Shown: positions 17,692-27,143, numbered from the stretch's first letter. The stretch is 64,000 nt of DNA from Pseudomonas sp. TNT3 (GCF_010095445.2 NZ_WFGV02000012.1:1-64000), one strand, 5' to 3'. Made by a program: numbers and translations. The notes: generated by a model not told the origin, from the letters alone.

Positions 17692-18597
17692 ATGCGTTTT
17701 CCATCGATGACAGCCCTTCGCGCCCTGGATGCGGTCGCCCGTCTCGGCAGCGTGTCGGTCGCCGCTCGCGAACTGAACCTGACGCGCAGCGCCATCAGTC
17801 ACCAGATCAGCAAGCTTGAGGAATGTGTCGGCTTCGCCCTCACCGAGCGGATTGGCCGGGGGATTGGCCTCACCTATCAGGGCGAACGCTATGCGCGTGA
17901 AGTCCACGGGATTTTGTTGAACCTGCTGGACGCTGGTCAGCTCGTCGACGACCAGGAGATTTCCGGGCGGTTGTGCGTCAGTTGCGCACCAGGTTTCGCC
18001 ACTTATTGGCTGTGCCACCACATCGGCGCGTTCCTGCGGCAATACCCGCAAGTGCAATTGCAGTTGATCTCTCCCAGGACGCCGGACGACATCAGTAACC
18101 CGAATGCCGACCTGTTCATCGCCTATGGCATCGGTGACTGGCCGGAAATGGTCGTGGAAGAAATCGTCGCCCTGCGCTTCTTCCCCGTGTGCAGCCCGCG
18201 CTTGATCAATGCGTTGAGCGGCCTGAAAAACCCGCAGGAACTCAGCGGCTACCCACTGCTGCACATGACGGACTATTCGGACTGGCGCGTCTGGCTGACC
18301 GCCGCTGGCGCTTCCGGGGTGAACGCGGTCAGCGGGATCCTGTTCTCCGATGCGCATTGCGCGCAGTCGGCGTGCATTGCCGGTCAGGGCATCGCTATCG
18401 GCGACAACCTGATCAGTGGCGATGCCCTGTCCAAAGGCCTGTTGGTGCGCCCCTTCGACATCACCATCGACTTGCACCGGGGCTACTACCTCGCCGCCGA
18501 CCCGCAAAAAGCCGAGCGCGCGGTGGTCCAGGCGTTCAGCAATTGGGTCAAGACGCAGTTGCAGTCGTCCCATCAAACCTGGCAAGACACTTTGTAA
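17692..18597 (+). CDS. LysR-family regulator (GcvA-like subgroup)
   Basis: 301 residues from ATG 17692. The helix-turn-helix contains ALDAVARLGSVSVAARELNLTRSAISHQISKLE, the GcvA/AmpR-style signature, followed by an effector domain. It lies between the divergent ThDP-enzyme operon and the downstream ABC importer, and the dyad at 17389 is the probable binding site. It likely controls both sets of genes in response to the imported substrate. Confidence 0.9.
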   Translation: MRFPSMTALRALDAVARLGSVSVAARELNLTRSAISHQISKLEECVGFALTERIGRGIGLTYQGERYAREVHGILLNLLDAGQLVDDQEISGRLCVSCAPGFATYWLCHHIGAFLRQYPQVQLQLISPRTPDDISNPNADLFIAYGIGDWPEMVVEEIVALRFFPVCSPRLINALSGLKNPQELSGYPLLHMTDYSDWRVWLTAAGASGVNAVSGILFSDAHCAQSACIAGQGIAIGDNLISGDALSKGLLVRPFDITIDLHRGYYLAADPQKAERAVVQAFSNWVKTQLQSSHQTWQDTL

Positions 18598-18605
18598 CGC
18601 TGATC

Positions 18606-18742
18606 CCTGTAGCAGCTGGCGAAGCCTGCGTTCGGCTGCGAAGCAGTCGTAAATCCTGAGCGCGCGGTCCGACAGAAGGAATGCATCGCCAGAATTCACG
18701 ACTGCTGCGCAGCCGGACGCAGGCTTCGCCAGCTGCTACAGG
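18606..18742. repeat. Long imperfect inverted repeat (third REP type)
   Basis: Arms at about 18606-18653 and 18696-18742 (CTGTAGCAGCTGGCGAAGCC and its complement) can form a stem of over 40 bases. It lies just after the LysR gene and may end its transcript. The rest of the 309-base gap to 18907 is AT-richer and probably holds the promoter of the importer genes. Confidence 0.8.
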
Positions 18743-18906
18743 TGATGGTTAACCGCGCCAGAGAAATGAGTAAAAAAACTAACCAATACCTGCAAAATAA
18801 TTCCATTGATGTAGCGATATTTTTAACAATAATGAGCCCAAAGCCCTGGCCGGATTGACATCCGTCCTCGCACGCCCTGGGGCAAATAAAAAGAGGAACT
18901 CTCATC

Positions 18907-19998
18907 GTGTCCAGCCGTTCAACGGTTCAGCTCAGTGCACAAGGCATCAGCCAGTATTACGGTCGTTTTGCGGCGCTGGATAACGTCGATCTGGACGTAC
19001 GCCAAGGCGAATTCCTGACCCTGTTGGGCCCGTCCGGTTCGGGCAAGACCACGTTGCTGATGATCCTGGCCGGCTTTCTCAGCCCGACGTCGGGCAAGCT
19101 GATGGAGCAAGGCGTGGACATCATCAAGCGCCCTGCCGAGAAGCGAAACTACGGCATGGTGTTCCAGGGCTACGCACTGTTCCCGCACATGAGCGTCGCC
19201 GATAACGTGGCCTATCCGCTGCGCATCCGCAAAGTCGCCGCCGAGGAACGCCAGCGTCGGGTCAAGCACATTCTGGAAGTGGTTGGCCTGGGCGCGCACA
19301 TGCACAAGAAGCCGTCGGAGCTGTCCGGCGGTCAGCAACAGCGCGTGGCGATTGCCCGGGCACTGGTGTTCGAGCCGGAACTGCTGTTGCTCGATGAGCC
19401 GCTGTCGGCCCTCGACAAAAACCTGCGCGAACAATTGCAGACCGAGCTGCAGCGCATCCATCGCCAGGTCGGCACCAGCTTCGTGTTCGTGACCCACGAC
19501 CAAGGCGAAGCCCTGGCGCTCTCGTCGCGCATCGCGATTTTCAACCACGGCAAATTGACCCAGGTCGACACGCCGGAAAATATCTACAACCGGCCCGAGA
19601 GCCGGTTCGTCGCCGAATTCCTCGGCAAGATGAATCTCTTTCCCCTGGCGGACTTGACCCGCAATGGCCCGACCGCCACCGGTCGCTGCGGCAACAGCGT
19701 GCTGCACGCCCTCGCCCCCAGCCCGTTGAGCGCTCAACCGACCGTGTTGGCGGTGCGCCCCGAACACATGGAATTGCACAGCGACTGCCCGACCCGGGAC
19801 GGTTACAACGTCATGCCCGCGCAACTCACCGACAAGGTTTACCAGGGCTCCAGCACCCACCTGGCCCTCAAGGTCGGCAACGATGCCTTGCCCGTCAACC
19901 TGTCCGTCCCCGGCAATCATCCGGGCGCGCTGATGCCCAGTGGTGCGCCGGTGTGGCTGAGTTGGCCGGTGCAGCAAAGCTTTCTGCTACAGGCCTGA
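18907..19998 (+). CDS. ABC transporter ATPase, PotA-like (polyamine/opine type)
   Basis: 363 residues from GTG 18907 with an AGAGGAA site. Walker A GPSGSGKTT, the Q-loop VFQGYALFPHM, signature LSGGQQQR, Walker B LLLLDEP and the H-loop VTHD are all present, followed by a C-terminal TOBE regulatory domain. It powers import through the two permeases downstream. First gene of a four-gene operon typical for spermidine, putrescine or related cationic substrates. Confidence 0.92.
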   Translation: MSSRSTVQLSAQGISQYYGRFAALDNVDLDVRQGEFLTLLGPSGSGKTTLLMILAGFLSPTSGKLMEQGVDIIKRPAEKRNYGMVFQGYALFPHMSVADNVAYPLRIRKVAAEERQRRVKHILEVVGLGAHMHKKPSELSGGQQQRVAIARALVFEPELLLLDEPLSALDKNLREQLQTELQRIHRQVGTSFVFVTHDQGEALALSSRIAIFNHGKLTQVDTPENIYNRPESRFVAEFLGKMNLFPLADLTRNGPTATGRCGNSVLHALAPSPLSAQPTVLAVRPEHMELHSDCPTRDGYNVMPAQLTDKVYQGSSTHLALKVGNDALPVNLSVPGNHPGALMPSGAPVWLSWPVQQSFLLQA

Positions 19999-20090
19999 AG
20001 CCGGTAACACATGCGTCAAAAAGCTCTCTCTCTCCTAACGACAACAAAAAGGCCACTGTCCGAAGGACACCCGCCGACTGAGGACTTGCA

Positions 20091-21203
20091 ATGAGCCAGG
20101 ATCATCAACGCGACTGTATTGAAGTGCTTATCGAAAAGGCCCGTGGCGGGCAGATCAACCGTCGTACTTTCATGCAGGCCATGGGGTTGCTGGCCGCCGT
20201 GCCGCTGGCGCTGCGCAGTGGCATCAGCTGGTCGGCCGACAAGCCGTTGGTGGTGGTCAACTGGGGCGGTGACGCACTGAACGCCTTCCGTTCGGCATGG
20301 ACCGACACCTTCACCAAAAACACCGGCATCCAGGTGCGCATCGACGGCGCGGGTCCGACCGAAGGGGCGATTCGCTCACAGCTGGCCAGCGGTCAGCCGA
20401 GCTGGGACGTGGTCGACGTCGAGAGTTACAGCGCTATCGTCCTGGGAAAGGAAAAGATCCTGCAACCGCTGGATTACAACGTGATCAAGCGCGACCTGGT
20501 GGCCCCGGCGCTCTCCTCCGATCACGGTATCGCCAGCTACCAGTTCAGCTACGTGATGGCCTGGGACAGTGAAAAATTTGGCGATAACGGTCCCAAGACC
20601 TGGGCCGATTTCTGGGACGTGAAGAAATTCCCCGGCAAGCGCACCTTGTACAAATGGATGAACGGGATGCTGGAGGCGGCGTTGCTGGCCGACGGTGTGC
20701 CGGCTGATCAGTTGTACCCACTGGACGTCGCCCGCGCGATGGCCAAGATCGATGAAATCAAGCCCCACGTGCTGTCCTTCTGGAGTTCGGGTGCCGAAAG
20801 CCAGCAACTGATGGTGGATGGCGAAGTGTCGGTGGGTGCGATCTGGCATACCCGCGCCAAGCTGCTCGCCGAAGACACCGACAACCGCGTGCGCTGGAGC
20901 TTTGACAACGGCTTCATCAACTCCAGCAGTTGGGCGGTGTTGCAGGGCAACCCGGCGGGTACGCAACCGGCCATGCAATTCATCCAGCAGGCGCTGCAAC
21001 CCGAAGGTCAGCTCAAGTTGTTCGAATTGCTGGGCAACGGTCCGTCGAACAGCGCTACCGAGAAATTGATGTCGGCCGAGCAACTGCAAGCCAACTGCGC
21101 GTCGGCCGAGAACCTGAAAAAGCAGATCGCCCTGAACGCCCAGTGGTACGCCGACAACTACTCGAAAACCTTGGAAACGTACCTGACACGGCTGTCCAAG
21201 TGA
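20091..21203 (+). CDS. ABC transporter periplasmic substrate-binding protein, PotD-like
   Basis: 370 residues. An N-terminal cytosolic stretch precedes NRRTFMQAMGLLAAVPLAL, a twin-arginine-like signal, then the mature binding fold starting KPLVVVNWGGDALNAFRSAW. The family (extracellular solute-binding protein 1/8) binds polyamines, opines and similar amines. It follows the ATPase by 92 bases and precedes the permeases by 10. The ligand is not certain; the AruI-like neighbour would fit a guanidino compound. Confidence 0.88.
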   Translation: MSQDHQRDCIEVLIEKARGGQINRRTFMQAMGLLAAVPLALRSGISWSADKPLVVVNWGGDALNAFRSAWTDTFTKNTGIQVRIDGAGPTEGAIRSQLASGQPSWDVVDVESYSAIVLGKEKILQPLDYNVIKRDLVAPALSSDHGIASYQFSYVMAWDSEKFGDNGPKTWADFWDVKKFPGKRTLYKWMNGMLEAALLADGVPADQLYPLDVARAMAKIDEIKPHVLSFWSSGAESQQLMVDGEVSVGAIWHTRAKLLAEDTDNRVRWSFDNGFINSSSWAVLQGNPAGTQPAMQFIQQALQPEGQLKLFELLGNGPSNSATEKLMSAEQLQANCASAENLKKQIALNAQWYADNYSKTLETYLTRLSK

Positions 21204-21213
21204 GCCATCGACC

Positions 21214-22086
21214 ATGACGACGACCCTGACCTCAACCTTGACTGCCCCCAAGCCCCGATTCAGTTCACCGGGCCTGGAACGCGGTTTACTGCTGTTTCCG
21301 CTGCCGGTGTTGCTGCTGGTGTTCTACGTGCTGCCGTTTCTGGGTGTGGTGGGCTGGAGTTTCTCCTTGCCGACACCGGGCATCGAGCAATACGAGCGCA
21401 TCGCCACGGACCCGGCGATCCACGACATGCTGTGGCGCACCCTGCGCCTGTGCATGACGGTGAGTTGCCTGGCGTTGCTGATCGGCTATCTGCTGGCCTA
21501 CTGCTGGGTGTTCAGCCCGCCGTTCTGGCAGCGTGTAGTGGAGATCTGCATCTTCATTCCGTTCTGGATTTCCGTGCTGGTGCGCGCCTTCGGCTGGCTG
21601 ATCGCGCTACGCAGCAACGGTGTGCTCAACAATGGCCTGATGGGCATGGGGCTGATCGACCAACCGTTACAGCTGAGTCGCAATGAAATCGGCGTGGTCA
21701 TCGGCATGCTCCACGTGATGATCCCGTATGCGGTGTTCCCGCTGCTGTCGAGCATGCGCCAGCTGGATCAACGCATCCTCATGGCTTCCCGCGGCCTGGG
21801 TGCCGGCCCGCTGCGCACCTTCTGGCAAGTGCTGTTGCCACAGACCCTGCCGGGCATGCTGGGCGCGTTCATCATGGTCTTTGTGTTCTGCCTGGGCTTC
21901 TTCATCACGCCCGTGCTGTTGGGCGGCGGGCAAACGGTGATGATTGCCGAATACGTGTTCCTGCAAATGTTCCAGACCAGCAACTGGGGCCTGGGGGCTG
22001 CGCTTAGCGTGGTGCTGCTGGCGCTGGTCAGTGCGCTGATCTGGGTGCTGCTGAAAATCACCCGCGTGAATCGACTGGTCGGCTGA
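21214..22086 (+). CDS. ABC transporter permease, PotB-like
   Basis: 290 residues with six predicted membrane helices and the ABC-permease EAA-type loop around ASRGLGAGPLRTFWQVLLPQ. It forms half of the inner-membrane channel for the importer. The next permease begins eight bases after its stop, so they are co-expressed. Confidence 0.9.
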   Translation: MTTTLTSTLTAPKPRFSSPGLERGLLLFPLPVLLLVFYVLPFLGVVGWSFSLPTPGIEQYERIATDPAIHDMLWRTLRLCMTVSCLALLIGYLLAYCWVFSPPFWQRVVEICIFIPFWISVLVRAFGWLIALRSNGVLNNGLMGMGLIDQPLQLSRNEIGVVIGMLHVMIPYAVFPLLSSMRQLDQRILMASRGLGAGPLRTFWQVLLPQTLPGMLGAFIMVFVFCLGFFITPVLLGGGQTVMIAEYVFLQMFQTSNWGLGAALSVVLLALVSALIWVLLKITRVNRLVG

Positions 22087-22093
22087 GGTCATT

Positions 22094-22921
22094 ATGAATA
22101 CCCATCGCACAAGCCTGAGTACGCGGCTGCTGGCCGTGATCGCCATGGCTTTCATGCTGTTCCCGTTGCTGACGGTCATCCCGGTGTCCTTCACCAGCAA
22201 GCGCTTCCTGTCGATGCCGGAAGGCAACTGGTCGCTGCGGCATTACGAAGCACTGGTCAGCAACCCCGACTGGTTCCACGCCATCAGCCAGAGCCTGACC
22301 ATCGCCTTCGCCACCAGTGTGATCGCCACATTGCTAGCGGCCAGCTTCAGCCTCGGCATCTGGTACCTGCGCTCAAAATGGGCCACGGCGCTGATCGGCC
22401 TGGTGCTGTTGCCCATGGCCATTCCCCCGGTGATTTCGGCACTGGTGCTGTACTTCATGGAAACCAAGCTCGGGCGCTTCGCCCCGGGAATGGGCTACGA
22501 CACCCTGACGGGCGTGGTGATCGCCCACGTCATCATGGTGGTGCCTTACGGCGTCGTCACCATGATGGTGGCGCTCAGCCAGATTGACCGACGTATCGAA
22601 CTGGCCTCGCGCAACCTCGGCGCCAGCCTGATGCAAACCACGTTCATGGTGATCCTGCCGAACCTGAAACTGGGCATCGCGTCCACTGCGCTGCTGGCCT
22701 TTGCCTTGTCGTGGGAAGAAGTCGCGGTGACGCTGTTCATCACCAGCGTCAACGTGGACACGCTGCCGAAACGGATCTGGAGCGGTCTGCGCGATAACGT
22801 TGATCCAAGCGTGGCCGCCATCTCCGTGCTGCTGATCTCGCTGACCTTGCTGGTGCTCATCGGACGCCTGGTGCTGCAACATCTAGCCGACAAGCGCGCG
22901 CAGAAATTGCTGCATCCGTGA
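22094..22921 (+). CDS. ABC transporter permease, PotC-like
   Basis: 275 residues, six predicted membrane helices, and the EAA loop ASRNLGASLMQTTFMVILPN that contacts the ATPase. It pairs with the PotB-like permease to make the heterodimeric channel. Last gene of the importer operon. Confidence 0.9.
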   Translation: MNTHRTSLSTRLLAVIAMAFMLFPLLTVIPVSFTSKRFLSMPEGNWSLRHYEALVSNPDWFHAISQSLTIAFATSVIATLLAASFSLGIWYLRSKWATALIGLVLLPMAIPPVISALVLYFMETKLGRFAPGMGYDTLTGVVIAHVIMVVPYGVVTMMVALSQIDRRIELASRNLGASLMQTTFMVILPNLKLGIASTALLAFALSWEEVAVTLFITSVNVDTLPKRIWSGLRDNVDPSVAAISVLLISLTLLVLIGRLVLQHLADKRAQKLLHP

Positions 22922-23000
22922 AGGTGTCGGGGAAATAGTCGGTCGTTTCGTCGAAGCACGACTATTATCCCCGCACATTTTTCGACATGGACGCGTCACG

Positions 23001-23501
23001 ATGTTCAACGCCCTGCAAAACACCCCGCTGTGGGTTTACGCGACCTTTGCCCTGCTGTGCTTTTTTGGCATCAAGGCCCTCTCACCGACGCGCGAAAGCA
23101 AAACCTCCTTGTTGATCACCCCGCCGATTTTGCTCGGCTGGTCCTTTTATTCGCTGAACCTTTCGCTGCATCCCGCATTAGCGACAGGTTTCTGGCTGAT
23201 CGCCGTGCTGGTAGGCAGCGCCGCCGCCCTGCTGATTTTTTCAAGCAAAAACGTCGCGCTGGATGACACGGGAACCGGATTGATCCTGCCAGGCACGATC
23301 AAGACGCTGGTGCTCTACCTGCTGTTCTTTGCGGTTAACTACTATTTTGGCTACGAGGCCGAGGTTCACCCGGCGTACTCGGCGACACTCCCCATCGTGT
23401 TGCTCAAGGCTTGTGCGTCAGGCGTGGCCAGCGGTTTGTTCTGCGGGCGGTCGATCAGGTTCTATCAGGTGTTCCACTCCCTCAAGACTGCGCCGTTGTA
23501 G
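23001..23501 (+). CDS. Small integral membrane protein of unknown function
   Basis: 166 residues with four or five hydrophobic helices (roughly 10-28, 38-58, 62-82, 95-115 and 125-145) and short loops. No catalytic motif or signal peptide is seen. It resembles small uncharacterised membrane proteins found in Proteobacteria, but I do not assign a function. It stands alone between the importer and an unknown cytosolic gene. Confidence 0.7.
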   Translation: MFNALQNTPLWVYATFALLCFFGIKALSPTRESKTSLLITPPILLGWSFYSLNLSLHPALATGFWLIAVLVGSAAALLIFSSKNVALDDTGTGLILPGTIKTLVLYLLFFAVNYYFGYEAEVHPAYSATLPIVLLKACASGVASGLFCGRSIRFYQVFHSLKTAPL

Positions 23502-23636
23502 GAGGGTCGGGCCAATCTTTCGTCCGCCCGCCTGTTCAACCGTGACAACTGCGTCGCTGTCCAATAGATTAGGCGGCCTGAAAAGGCCCTGTGCTTTCTC
23601 GCCTCATCCCAAGTTAAAAGAAGTAGTGAAATTTCA

Positions 23637-24341
23637 ATGTCCGATTCCAACACCGCTGAATCCGTAGTCACCTTGTCGTCCAAAGCGGAATACGAAAACT
23701 CCATCAATCTTTCACAGCATGTGCCCCAGGCCAAGACCATCGCCGAGATGGTCCTGGATTCGTTCCAGTCCACCCGTGAAAGCGACCAGATCCGCGAGCT
23801 GCGCGCCGCGATTCGTCAGGCTCATGACAGCTTCGACGACGACAAGGCCTACGAGCTGATGGGCGAACTCAAGCAACTCAAGGATGCCGAAGCGGCCGAC
23901 ATCGCGGCCCTCGAAGACCTGAGCAGCAAGTTCCCGATCAGCCGCATCCTGTCCAGCTTCAAGGACGATCCCGCGTTCCAGGAAATCGTCTACGGCCTGG
24001 CGCTTAAAGTGCTGAACCAGACCCATCAGGCCATCAGCAACCCGAGCAGCGGCAAGAGCAAGACAGCGCGGGCAAAGAAAGACGTCGAAATCTTTACCAT
24101 CAGCAAGGACGGCGTTAGCGTCACCCTGCCGATGCGCACACCGCGTTCGCGAATGAATGTCGATCGCGAAGCCCTGGAATTCCTGGGACTGACCTTCGTC
24201 GGTGAAGGTGATGAAGCCGAGCTGGAAAGCGAGACCTTCCTGGACAATGCCGGGACTGAGCACGCCAGCAACCGCAAGAACATCATCACTGCGCTGCAGC
24301 AACAGACAGCGTTCGATGGCTACAGCATCGCTGCGCAGTAA
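23637..24341 (+). CDS. Hypothetical cytosolic protein with acidic helical N-terminal half
   Basis: 234 residues from ATG 23637. Residues 1-125 are predicted helical and acidic, with a charged segment around 45-85 that could form a coiled coil. A basic linker (GKSKTARAKKD) then leads to a beta-rich C-terminal domain with the strands EIFTISKDGVSVTLPMRTP. The layout, an oligomerising helix plus a small domain after a basic linker, loosely recalls nucleoid proteins, but no known family motif is seen. It is followed by a REP pair and a terminator. Confidence 0.65.
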   Translation: MSDSNTAESVVTLSSKAEYENSINLSQHVPQAKTIAEMVLDSFQSTRESDQIRELRAAIRQAHDSFDDDKAYELMGELKQLKDAEAADIAALEDLSSKFPISRILSSFKDDPAFQEIVYGLALKVLNQTHQAISNPSSGKSKTARAKKDVEIFTISKDGVSVTLPMRTPRSRMNVDREALEFLGLTFVGEGDEAELESETFLDNAGTEHASNRKNIITALQQQTAFDGYSIAAQ

Positions 24342-24359
24342 CTCGGACACACTGTATTT

Positions 24360-24474
24360 TGTGGCGAGGGAGCTCGCTCCCGCCGGGCTGCGAAGCGGCC
24401 CCAAAAAATCTGAACATCTTCAACTATTTTGTGAGTGCTACGCACTCAAGCGCGAGCAAGCTCACTCGCCACAG
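24360..24474. repeat. REP pair of the GTGGCGAGGGAGC type
   Basis: Outer arms GTGGCGAGGGAGCTCGCTCCCGC (from 24361) and GCGAGCAAGCTCACTCGCCACAG (ending 24474) are inverted copies. It occupies the gap after the unknown gene. The same gap up to 24723 also holds a terminator and the leader of the MocR gene. Confidence 0.75.
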
Positions 24475-24542
24475 GACCTGACTAGCCACAGGTGTCTGAC
24501 TAACCAGTAATTTCTGACAAACGTTAACTTCAGTACCCCTTC

Positions 24543-24573
24543 AGCCCCGCCCTCGTGCGGGGCTTTTTATTGC
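24543..24573 (+). terminator. Rho-independent terminator
   Basis: AGCCCCGC, a short loop, GCGGGGCT and then TTTTTATT form a strong GC stem with a T tract, 200 bases after the stop of the unknown gene at 24341. Confidence 0.85.
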
Positions 24574-24693
24574 CTGCGATTCCGGCAAGACCGCGATTCC
24601 TGTTCCAGTATCGACAGCAGGACCAACACTTCCCATAACCCTTGAGCGCCACAGGTCCGCCTGCGGGGAGCGTCATCTCACTTTCCAGCCCAA

Positions 24694-24720
24694 GACCTCA
24701 GTGGTGCGATTGCTGAGGTC
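24694..24720 (+). promoter_or_regulatory. Hairpin overlapping the ribosome site of the MocR gene
   Basis: GACCTCAG at 24694-24701 and CTGAGGTC at 24713-24720 are perfect 8-base complements with an 11-base loop. The right arm contains the GAGGT ribosome-binding sequence for ATG 24724. It could hide the ribosome site in the mRNA or be a DNA operator for autoregulation. Confidence 0.5.
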
Positions 24721-24723
24721 GTC

Positions 24724-26145
24724 ATGAACACAACGCCCCTTTACCGTCAGTTAGCCCACCACTACCTCGACGCGATCCGTAGCGGCACCTTGAAAACGGG
24801 AGAACGCTTTCCCTCCATTCGACTGATGATGGAAAAACACGCCGTCAGCCTGTCGACCGCCGTGCAGGTGTGCCGCGAGCTTGAGGACTACGGGGTGCTT
24901 GAAGCGCGTCCGCGCTCCGGCAACTACATCCGTCAACCGGACAACGTGCCCAAGCCCGTGCCTCCTGCACCGCTGGACACCGGGGTGTATGTGGGCATTC
25001 ACGAGCAGGTGTCGTCGGTGCTCAAGGCTGGCCAGCGGGCGAACATCAAGGTCAACTTCGCCAGCGCCTACTGCGCACCGGAACTCTATCCCCTGAAGAT
25101 TCTGCAGGACCACATGATCAAGGCGCTGCGCCAGGATCAGCAATTGCTCGGCAAACCCGGTTCGACCTGCGGCAACCTTGCGCTGCGCAATACCCTGGCC
25201 CGGCGCGCGCTGACTGCCAAGACCAACGTGAGCGCCGAGAAAATCGTGATCACCCACGGTGCGACCGAGGCGATCAACCTCGCCTTGCGCGCCGTCACCC
25301 AACCCGGCGACACCGTGGCCGTTGAATCGCCGACCTTCTATGGTTTGCTGCAGATTCTCGAAAGCCTGAGCCTGCGCGTGCTGGAAGTTCCGGCGACCGC
25401 GCACTCGGGGATCAACCTGTTTGCGCTGGAAAAACTGCTACTGGGTCCCGAACCAATTCGTGCGCTGATCGTCATTCCCAATCTGCAAAATCCGTTGGGC
25501 AGCATCATGCCCGACGCCAACAAAGCACGCCTGGTGCAACTGTGCGCCGAGTACCGCACGGTGCTGATCGAAGACGACACCTATGGCGACCTGGTGGACA
25601 CCGATCAGCCCTTGTCCACGCTCAAACACTGGGACCGCACTGACAACCTGATCTATTGCGCATCGCTGAACAAAACCCTCGCTCCGGGCATGCGACTGGG
25701 CTGGATCAGTGCAGGTCGATGGCACGAGCGCGTGGAAATGCTCAAGCACACCCAGTCCAGAGGCTGCGAAACGTTGTCGCAACTGGCGGTCAGTGCGTTC
25801 ATGAAAACGCCGTCCTATGAACGTTACCTGCGCCGGCTCAGGAAAACCCTGACGCAGCAACGCCAGCAGATGAGTGCGGCCATCCTGCGCTATTTCCCCT
25901 CGGGCACCTGCGTGAGCAACCCGCGAGGCGGCACCTTGTTATGGGTGGAGCTGCCGCCCCGGTATTCGTCGATGATGCTTTTCCAGGAGGCGTTGAAGGT
26001 AGGTATCCAGATTTCACCGGGGGACATCTTTTCCAACGCCCAGCGTTTCGATCATTTCGTTCGCATCGGTTGCGGCGCGCCGTATTCGCCCCGGATAGAT
26101 GAGGCGCTGGCGACCCTCGGCCAGATCCTCAAAAACCAATGCTAA
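24724..26145 (+). CDS. MocR-type regulator (GntR DNA-binding domain fused to aminotransferase fold)
   Basis: 473 residues. Residues 1-75 form a GntR winged helix (SIRLMMEKHAVSLSTAVQVCRELEDYGVLEARPRSGNYI). The remainder is a fold type I aminotransferase-like domain with the PLP lysine in SLNKTLAPG near residue 317. MocR proteins sense PLP with an amino compound and usually regulate neighbouring amino acid or vitamin genes. It is convergent with the biosynthetic-looking gene set that ends at 26334, and a second MocR lies at the other end of that set. Confidence 0.9.
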   Translation: MNTTPLYRQLAHHYLDAIRSGTLKTGERFPSIRLMMEKHAVSLSTAVQVCRELEDYGVLEARPRSGNYIRQPDNVPKPVPPAPLDTGVYVGIHEQVSSVLKAGQRANIKVNFASAYCAPELYPLKILQDHMIKALRQDQQLLGKPGSTCGNLALRNTLARRALTAKTNVSAEKIVITHGATEAINLALRAVTQPGDTVAVESPTFYGLLQILESLSLRVLEVPATAHSGINLFALEKLLLGPEPIRALIVIPNLQNPLGSIMPDANKARLVQLCAEYRTVLIEDDTYGDLVDTDQPLSTLKHWDRTDNLIYCASLNKTLAPGMRLGWISAGRWHERVEMLKHTQSRGCETLSQLAVSAFMKTPSYERYLRRLRKTLTQQRQQMSAAILRYFPSGTCVSNPRGGTLLWVELPPRYSSMMLFQEALKVGIQISPGDIFSNAQRFDHFVRIGCGAPYSPRIDEALATLGQILKNQC

Positions 26146-26333
26146 CCCTGTAGCAGCTGCCGAGCCCGCCCTTGTGGCGAGGGGATTCATCCCCGTTCGT
26201 CGACGCAGTCGTCGCAAAACCTGCGCACTCGGTATGACTGATTCATCCAGGTCGCCTGATTTGGGGTCGCTTCGCAACCCAACGGGGATGAATCCCCTCA
26301 CCACAAGGGCGGGCTCGGCAGCTGCTACAGGGT
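26146..26333. repeat. Nested two-family REP inverted repeat
   Basis: Left arm 26146-26197 and right arm 26281-26333 are almost perfect complements over about 52 bases. The outer part (CTGTAGCAGCTGCCGAGCCC) is one REP type and the inner part (GTGGCGAGGGGATTCATCCCC) another, so one element appears nested in the other. It fills the gap between two convergent genes. Confidence 0.85.
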
Positions 26334-27143
26334 TCACTGGGTATTCAGGGGTGGGTTGTGCAGGCAGATGATGTGCGGGTCGTCGTTCCAATGGGGGAAG
26401 CGTTCGGCGATCAGCGGGTCGTGGCCGGGGATAACGTGGTCTTCACTGTCCGCCAGGCTGTCGATCAGGCTGAAGGCTTCCAGCGTCTGGGCCAGGTCAT
26501 CGAGGATCGGAAACGGACTGCGTTGGCGAATGTTCGCCCACAGATGCGCAGCGTCCGAAGCCAGCACGATCCACCCGCGCGCGGTGTTCACTCGCACCAC
26601 CTGGCTGCCCGGCGTATGCCCGCCGACCGGGTGCAGGGTCACGCCCGCCACCACCTCGACACTGCCCGAGTGCAAGCGCATCCGCCCTTCGAACAACGGC
26701 GGCAGGGCCGACATCACGTCGTCCACTTCGTAGGTTTTGTTCACCGTGCGATGGGTCATTTTCGGTCCGGTGCAGAAACGCAATTCCGCTTCCTGCAGGT
26801 GCACCGTGGCCTTGGGGAACAACCCGATATTGCCGGCGTGATCCCAGTGCAGATGCGTCAGGATCAAGGTGTCGACCTGCGCCGGATCGATGTCCAGTTG
26901 TCGCAGCGAATCTTCAGGCAAGCGGTACATCTGCCGGTTGCGCCGATCCGCCGTGGCCGGTTGAAAACAGGTGTCGACCACGATGATCTGCCGGGCGTTT
27001 CGAATGACCCAGAAGTAATAGTCCAGGGGCATCGACGCATTCGGGTCACCACAGCAGCCGTCGTACAGAAAATTTTCTCGAGCGGTGCGCTGGTCATTGG
27101 CGCCCACACGAATGGCGAACACTTCGTACTCAGGAACGGACAT
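26334..27143 (-). CDS. MBL-fold metallohydrolase (N-acyl homoserine lactonase-like family)
   Basis: 269 residues from ATG 27143, chosen because GGGAGGT lies seven bases upstream; the frame is open further but without a good site. The dinuclear zinc motif is THLHWDHAGN, with later ligands in VGGHTPGSQ, LASDAAH and PGHDP. This AttM/AiiB-like family opens lactones, including acyl-homoserine lactones, but related members hydrolyse other esters. As the last gene of the operon it may open a lactone or ester intermediate, or detoxify the product. Confidence 0.85.
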   Translation of the reverse strand: MSVPEYEVFAIRVGANDQRTARENFLYDGCCGDPNASMPLDYYFWVIRNARQIIVVDTCFQPATADRRNRQMYRLPEDSLRQLDIDPAQVDTLILTHLHWDHAGNIGLFPKATVHLQEAELRFCTGPKMTHRTVNKTYEVDDVMSALPPLFEGRMRLHSGSVEVVAGVTLHPVGGHTPGSQVVRVNTARGWIVLASDAAHLWANIRQRSPFPILDDLAQTLEAFSLIDSLADSEDHVIPGHDPLIAERFPHWNDDPHIICLHNPPLNTQ

